From: Leifsonia williamsii
GTDB lineage: Bacteria; Actinomycetota; Actinomycetes; Actinomycetales; Microbacteriaceae
Length of the DNA stretch: 64,000 nt
Assembly: GCF_030433685.1 (NCBI RefSeq)
Contig: NZ_JAROCF010000001.1
Coordinates: 1,178,001-1,242,000 of the forward strand
Direction: 5' to 3'
Below, piece after piece: positions 61,449 through 64,000 of this stretch. Made by a program: the position numbers and the translations under genes. The notes under the pieces were generated by a model that had not been told where the DNA came from, made no database searches, and was given only the letters and a program-made list of their open reading frames with translations. How positions within the stretch are numbered: the stretch's first letter is position 1; every line of letters starts with the position of its first letter.

Positions 61449-62812
61449 CCACGCTGACCGACCGGACGGCGGCCCCGCCGCCTCCCGACACCCCCGCGTA
61501 CACCGGCCGCCTCTCGCGTCATCGGCCGCCGGATCGGCTGCCCGATGACCCGGTCGCCGCGGAGAGCGCCTACCGGCTGATCCACGACGAGCTGCTGCTC
61601 GACGGCAGTTCGCGGCTCAACCTCGCGACCTTCGTCACGACGTGGATGGACCCGGAGGCCGCCACGCTGATGGCCGAGGCGTTCGACAAGAACATGATCG
61701 ACAAGGACGAGTACCCGGCCACCGCCGAGATCGAGCGGCGCTGCGTCGCCATCGTCGCCGACCTGTTCCACGCCGAGCCAGGGACGCCGACCGGGGCCGC
61801 GACCATCGGGTCGAGCGAGGCGGTCATGCTGGCCGGGCTGGCGCTCAAGTGGCGCTGGCGCGCCCGGCGGGGGCTCTCACGCGGCGGCTCGCCGAACCTC
61901 GTGCTCGGCTCGAACGTGCAGGTCGTCTGGGAGAAGTTCTGCCGGTACTTCGACGTGGAGCCGCGCTACCTCCCCGTCGCGCACGACCGGTATGTGATCA
62001 CGCCCGAGCAGGTGCGCGACGCGGTCGACGACGACACCATCGGCGTCGTCGGCATCCTCGGCACCACCTACACCGGCGAGCTGGAGCCGATCGCCGAGAT
62101 CTGCGCCGCACTCGACGCGCTCGCCGCGTCGGGCGGGCCCGACGTGCCGGTGCACGTGGACGCGGCCAGCGGCGGGTTCGTCGTTCCGTTCCTCCACCCC
62201 GACCTGGAGTGGGACTTCCGGCTGAAGCGGGTCGTCTCGATCAACGTGAGCGGCCACAAGTACGGGCTGGTGTACCCGGGGATCGGCTTCGTGGTCTGGC
62301 GCTCGCCGGAGCACCTCCCCGAGGACCTCGTCTTCAAGGTCAACTACCTCGGCGGCGACATGCCGACCTTCACCCTCAACTTCTCGCGGCCGGGCAACCA
62401 GATCATCGGGCAGTACTACAACTTCGTGCGGCTCGGCCGGTCGGGGTACACGGCGGTGATGGAGGCGCTGCGCGACACCGCGCTGCTCATCTCGGGCGGC
62501 CTGGCGGAGGAGCCGGCGGTGCGGATCATCACCGACGGCAGCGCGATCCCCGTGATCGCCTTCGCCATCGACGACGATGCCGGCTACACCGTCTTCCAGG
62601 TGTCCCACGAGCTGCGCGCCCGCGGCTGGCAGGTGCCCGCGTACACGATGCCGCCGGACGCGCAGGATCTCGGCGTGCTGCGGATCGTGGTGCGCGACGG
62701 CTTCAACGCCGACCTGGCGAGCGACCTCGTCCGCGACATCCGCGCGGTGTGCGCCGAGCTCGCGGCGCCGGAGCCGGCGTCGTCGCGGCAGCGGTCGCAC
62801 TTCGCGCACTGA
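61445..62812 (+). CDS. Glutamate decarboxylase
   Basis: A 455-residue PLP enzyme of GadA/GadB type and size. The PLP lysine is K272 in INVSGHKYGLVYPG. Also visible are TTWMDPEAATLMAEAFDKNMIDKDEYPATAEIERRC, GSSEAVMLAGLALKWRWR, HVDAASGGFVVPFLHPDLEWDFRL and SRPGNQIIGQYYNF. It turns glutamate into GABA while using up a proton, usually for acid resistance. It is coupled to a META lipoprotein gene. No GABA antiporter is seen in the window. Confidence 0.94.
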   Translation: MTTLTDRTAAPPPPDTPAYTGRLSRHRPPDRLPDDPVAAESAYRLIHDELLLDGSSRLNLATFVTTWMDPEAATLMAEAFDKNMIDKDEYPATAEIERRCVAIVADLFHAEPGTPTGAATIGSSEAVMLAGLALKWRWRARRGLSRGGSPNLVLGSNVQVVWEKFCRYFDVEPRYLPVAHDRYVITPEQVRDAVDDDTIGVVGILGTTYTGELEPIAEICAALDALAASGGPDVPVHVDAASGGFVVPFLHPDLEWDFRLKRVVSINVSGHKYGLVYPGIGFVVWRSPEHLPEDLVFKVNYLGGDMPTFTLNFSRPGNQIIGQYYNFVRLGRSGYTAVMEALRDTALLISGGLAEEPAVRIITDGSAIPVIAFAIDDDAGYTVFQVSHELRARGWQVPAYTMPPDAQDLGVLRIVVRDGFNADLASDLVRDIRAVCAELAAPEPASSRQRSHFAH

Positions 62813-62834
62813 GTCCTGGCAGGGGAGCGCGGCG

Positions 62835-63491
62835 ATGGCCCGGGGCAGGAGCGTGCGCGCCCGGGTCGAACCCGCGGCCTTCGCGCTCGGTTCGGCCTGC
62901 TTCGCCGTCGCCGCCATCCCCGTGCTCGCCGACGCGATCGGCGCCATCGCCACGAACGCGATCTTCTTCGCCGGCTCCGTTCTGTTCACCACCGGCGCCG
63001 CGCTGGAGCAGACGCGCGTCGGCTGGTCGCCGCGCCGCTCGGAGCCGCTCGACTGGTGGGCGTCGGCGGTGCAGCTGCTCGGGACCCTGTTCTTCAACGT
63101 CAGCACGGCGGTGGCGCTCGCCGCGGCGGTTCCCGCGGGAGCGCAGGGCGGCACGGGATGGCGGCCGGACGTCTTCGGATCGGCCTGCTTCCTGCTCTCC
63201 TCGGCGCTCGCCGTGCGCGCCGCGCGGCTGCCGGAGGGGCGCTCGAGGGAGGCGCGCAGCCCCGACGAGCGCCGGGAGGCGGCGCTGAACTTCGCGGGCT
63301 CCGTGCTGTTCGGGATCTCCGCGGTCGGCGCGTTCATCCGGCCCGCGACCGGTCAGGAGCTGAGCGCGTCGTGGACCGACCTCGGCACGTTCGGCGGGGC
63401 GCTGCTGTTCCTCGCCGCAGCGGGGATGAGTGGAGGCTGGACCGCCGGGCGCGGCGCGGACCGGCTCAGAGATCGTCCATCGAGCCGATGA
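62835..63491 (+). CDS. YrhK-domain-like membrane protein
   Basis: A 218-residue membrane protein with about five to six helices. Two repeated segments, NAIFFAGSVLFTTGAALEQ and NFAGSVLFGISAVGAFI, resemble the YrhK domain. The ATG follows AGGGGAG, 22 bp after the decarboxylase stop, so it is probably in the same operon. Its 3' end overlaps a convergent small gene by 26 bp. Function unknown. Confidence 0.75.
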   Translation: MARGRSVRARVEPAAFALGSACFAVAAIPVLADAIGAIATNAIFFAGSVLFTTGAALEQTRVGWSPRRSEPLDWWASAVQLLGTLFFNVSTAVALAAAVPAGAQGGTGWRPDVFGSACFLLSSALAVRAARLPEGRSREARSPDERREAALNFAGSVLFGISAVGAFIRPATGQELSASWTDLGTFGGALLFLAAAGMSGGWTAGRGADRLRDRPSSR

Positions 63492-63690
63492 CGACCGGCA
63501 CGCACTCCGAGAAGCTGTAGCGCAGCAGCACCGGCCATTCGCTCGAGTCGCTCAGGTCGAAGACGTCCATGACGGCCGCTCCGCCGATGTGCGAGGGCAG
63601 GCGCAGCTCGAACGGCGGCTCGCTCGTGCGCTCGAACTCGATCTCGAACGCCAGGTCGCCGCGCTCCAGGACGGCGAGGACCGTCTCCAT
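63466..63690 (-). CDS. Small protein of unknown function
   Basis: A 74-residue acidic protein: METVLAVLERGDLAFEIEFERT, then PPFELRLPSHIGGAAVMDVFDLSDSSEWPVLLRYSFSECVPVVI. The ATG has an excellent GAGGAGGTGGAG upstream, which decides the start. I do not recognise the family. Confidence 0.65.
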   Translation of the reverse strand: METVLAVLERGDLAFEIEFERTSEPPFELRLPSHIGGAAVMDVFDLSDSSEWPVLLRYSFSECVPVVIGSMDDL

Positions 63691-63797
63691 CGGCTCCACC
63701 TCCTCACGCAGGACCGCTGCCGGCTTGCTCCAGGAGTACCCCCTCACGCGCCGGCCACAACCCCTCGCGCCCGGGTCGGGCCGGGCGGTTCCTGCCG

Positions 63798-64000
63798 CTA
63801 TGCGGACGACGAACGCCGCATAGCCCGTGCGACGAGGGCGACGGCTCCGGCGGCGGTCGCCAGCCCGACGAGCGTGCGGCGGGTCTGCGCGCGCCGCCCG
63901 TGCCACCCGCCGGTGATCGAGCCGGGAGCGGGGGACGGCTCGAACAGGTTGCCGGAGTGCGGCCGCTCGGTCGTGCGCTCGAACTGGCCGGCGGCGGTCT
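63798..64000 (-). CDS. C-terminal end of an SDR-like gene, 5' part outside the window
   Basis: A frame open from the right edge to a TAG at 63800-63798 encodes about 66 residues: QFERTTERPHSGNLFEPSPAPG, TGGWHGRRAQTRRTLVGLATAAGAVALVARAMRR. The NLFEP-P-x-x-x-G pattern is common at the C-terminus of one group of actinobacterial short-chain dehydrogenases, and a hydrophobic segment follows. The catalytic domain is not visible, so the call is tentative. Confidence 0.55.
   Translation of the reverse strand, partial: TAAGQFERTTERPHSGNLFEPSPAPGSITGGWHGRRAQTRRTLVGLATAAGAVALVARAMRRSSSA

Overview
This 64 kb window is GC-rich, densely coded actinobacterial DNA. The gene families (a short DUF7882-type protein, the treY-treZ-glgX group, many GTG starts, 4-bp ATGA/GTGA gene overlaps, leaderless-looking promoters and an LAxTG sortase signal) suggest a Microbacteriaceae member, perhaps Leifsonia or a relative. 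The placement is inferred from gene content only. There is no phage, IS element, plasmid module or CRISPR array.

Layout. 1-7.7 kb: a secreted M1 metallopeptidase cut by the left edge, an NhaA antiporter fused to a DsbA-like domain, and a translationally coupled pair of an 8-TM protein and a DUF4062-NB-ARC-TPR STAND ATPase. 7.7-14 kb: an efflux/regulator block (MMPL exporter, two TetR regulators, a 14-TM MFS exporter, a MarR regulator). 14-19.7 kb: a YhgE/DUF3533-like membrane protein, a secreted protein of unknown function, an acetyltransferase coupled to a PHP phosphoesterase, and acetyl-CoA synthetase. 19.8-29 kb: one 3072-residue surface protein with about 22 DUF11-like repeats and a sortase signal. 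29-37.8 kb: an acetyltransferase, a proline iminopeptidase gene that appears frameshifted, then an operon for glycogen to trehalose conversion (treY, treZ, glgX) ending in a Ser/Thr kinase gene. 37.8-43.3 kb: small genes and regulators, including two tandem MarR paralogues with look-alike palindromes in the promoters. 43.3-53.5 kb: a homoprotocatechuate meta-cleavage cluster (IclR regulator, hpaH, hpaI, a single FAH domain fused to an RraA-like domain, hpaE, hpaD), next to a MobA-like flavin hydroxylase and a C-C-hydrolase-like protein. 53.5-64 kb: a membrane-anchored HExxH protein, a fluoroacetate-dehalogenase-like hydrolase, an EamA-SRPBCC fusion with a divergent XRE-cupin regulator, tRNA-Arg(ACG), a dienelactone hydrolase, a quinone oxidoreductase, a META lipoprotein coupled to glutamate decarboxylase, and the tail of an SDR-like gene.

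The meta-cleavage genes would take homoprotocatechuate to pyruvate and succinate semialdehyde. No separate HpaF isomerase and no HpaBC hydroxylase are visible. The flavin monooxygenase and the RraA-like domain are candidates to fill those gaps (inference).

The most unusual non-coding structure is a dispersed palindromic element of about 65 bp, present three times in the same architecture (about 33.6, 50.15 and 58.75 kb). Also notable are an 11-G run inside the predicted promoter spacer of the IclR gene, 15-bp and 14-bp tandem repeats in two consecutive intergenic gaps of the hpa cluster, and a G-quadruplex-type G-run repeat next to the third palindromic element.
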